From positions 186,001 to 250,000 of the forward strand of contig BAAHQB010000130.1 of assembly GCA_054601695.1 (NCBI GenBank): 64,000 nt of DNA, read 5' to 3'. The notes under the pieces are model-generated. The model did not search any database. It saw only the letters and a program-made list of their open reading frames with translations, and was not told where the DNA came from. Positions 63,851-64,000 of the stretch are shown here, piece after piece. Within the stretch, counting starts at the first letter, position 1; every line of letters begins with the position of its first letter. The position numbers and the translations under genes were made by a program. Source of the stretch: Amorphochlora amoebiformis (taxonomy: Eukaryota > Cercozoa > Chlorarachniophyceae).

Positions 63851-64000
63851 TGTACATATATAATATTAGATTTCAGACAAAAAAAGTACATACATATGTA
63901 TTTATTACAGTATAGACCAAAAACAGGTACACGTATATGTTTCATAAGTTTCGACGAGAACCTGTCCTCACAGGGGTTAGGGTTAGGGTTAGGGTTAGAA
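63750..64000 (+). repeat. Intron with TA tract and terminal TTAGGG units
   Basis: Donor GTAAGA at 63750 opens an intron containing (TA)n 63786-63846 and four TTAGGG units at 63972-63998. The window ends inside the repeat. Confidence 0.75.

Overview
The window is nuclear DNA from an intron-rich eukaryote, most likely a unicellular protist or alga. All genes are split by GT-AG introns, exons are about half GC, and introns are inflated with (TA)n microsatellite and with TTAGGG-type telomere-like repeat. Two gene families present (DUF2358, and YkuK/DUF458) are ones I associate with algae, plants and bacteria, but the species cannot be fixed from the sequence alone. No rRNA, tRNA, transposon or CRISPR array was recognised.

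Almost every long open frame here is a by-product of simple repeats (IYIYIY from TA, LTLTLT or NPNPNP from TTAGGG, ERERER from GA). The real genes lie in short unique islands of 20-460 bases between repeat tracts. I assembled them by matching splice sites and intron phase. Eight genes result: (1) 643-6228 (+), the 3' part of a class-B DnaJ/HSP40 co-chaperone; (2) 7592-27672 (-), a complete 25-exon NOC4 ribosome-biogenesis gene; (3) 27792-29564 (-), a small unrecognised gene; (4) 29798-35508 (+), a complete 8-exon DUF2358 gene; (5) 36529-40543 (+), a tentative orphan gene; (6) 41069-58281 (-), a 20-exon gene for a protein of about 939 residues of unknown function; (7) 58649-60162 (+), a charged protein with repeated FKPEI motifs; (8) 61100 to beyond 63749 (+), a YkuK/DUF458 RNase-H-like protein cut by the window end. 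Genes 3/4 and 6/7 are head-to-head pairs with short shared promoters; 1/2 and 5/6 converge. For genes 2, 4 and 6 the exon lengths sum to an exact multiple of three with no internal stop, a strong internal check.

The most striking feature is structural. At about a dozen exons in four genes the edge of an exon, with its splice site and the flanking TA tract, has been copied one to five times into the neighbouring intron. Copies upstream of the parent exon keep the acceptor and exon start; copies downstream keep the exon end and donor. The introns are therefore studded with decoy splice sites and partial exons. A second regularity is that intronic telomere-like arrays usually read CCCTAA on the sense strand and often run straight into a 3' splice site, where the repeat supplies CTAAC branch-point-like motifs and pyrimidines.

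Other repeats include an approximately 50-base element dispersed inside TTAGGG arrays (once as a near-perfect 98-base hairpin), a TTAGGC-variant array, a 1.1 kb polypurine GA tract, a 72-base minisatellite, a CGTACG-rich minisatellite and a 128-base tandem duplication.
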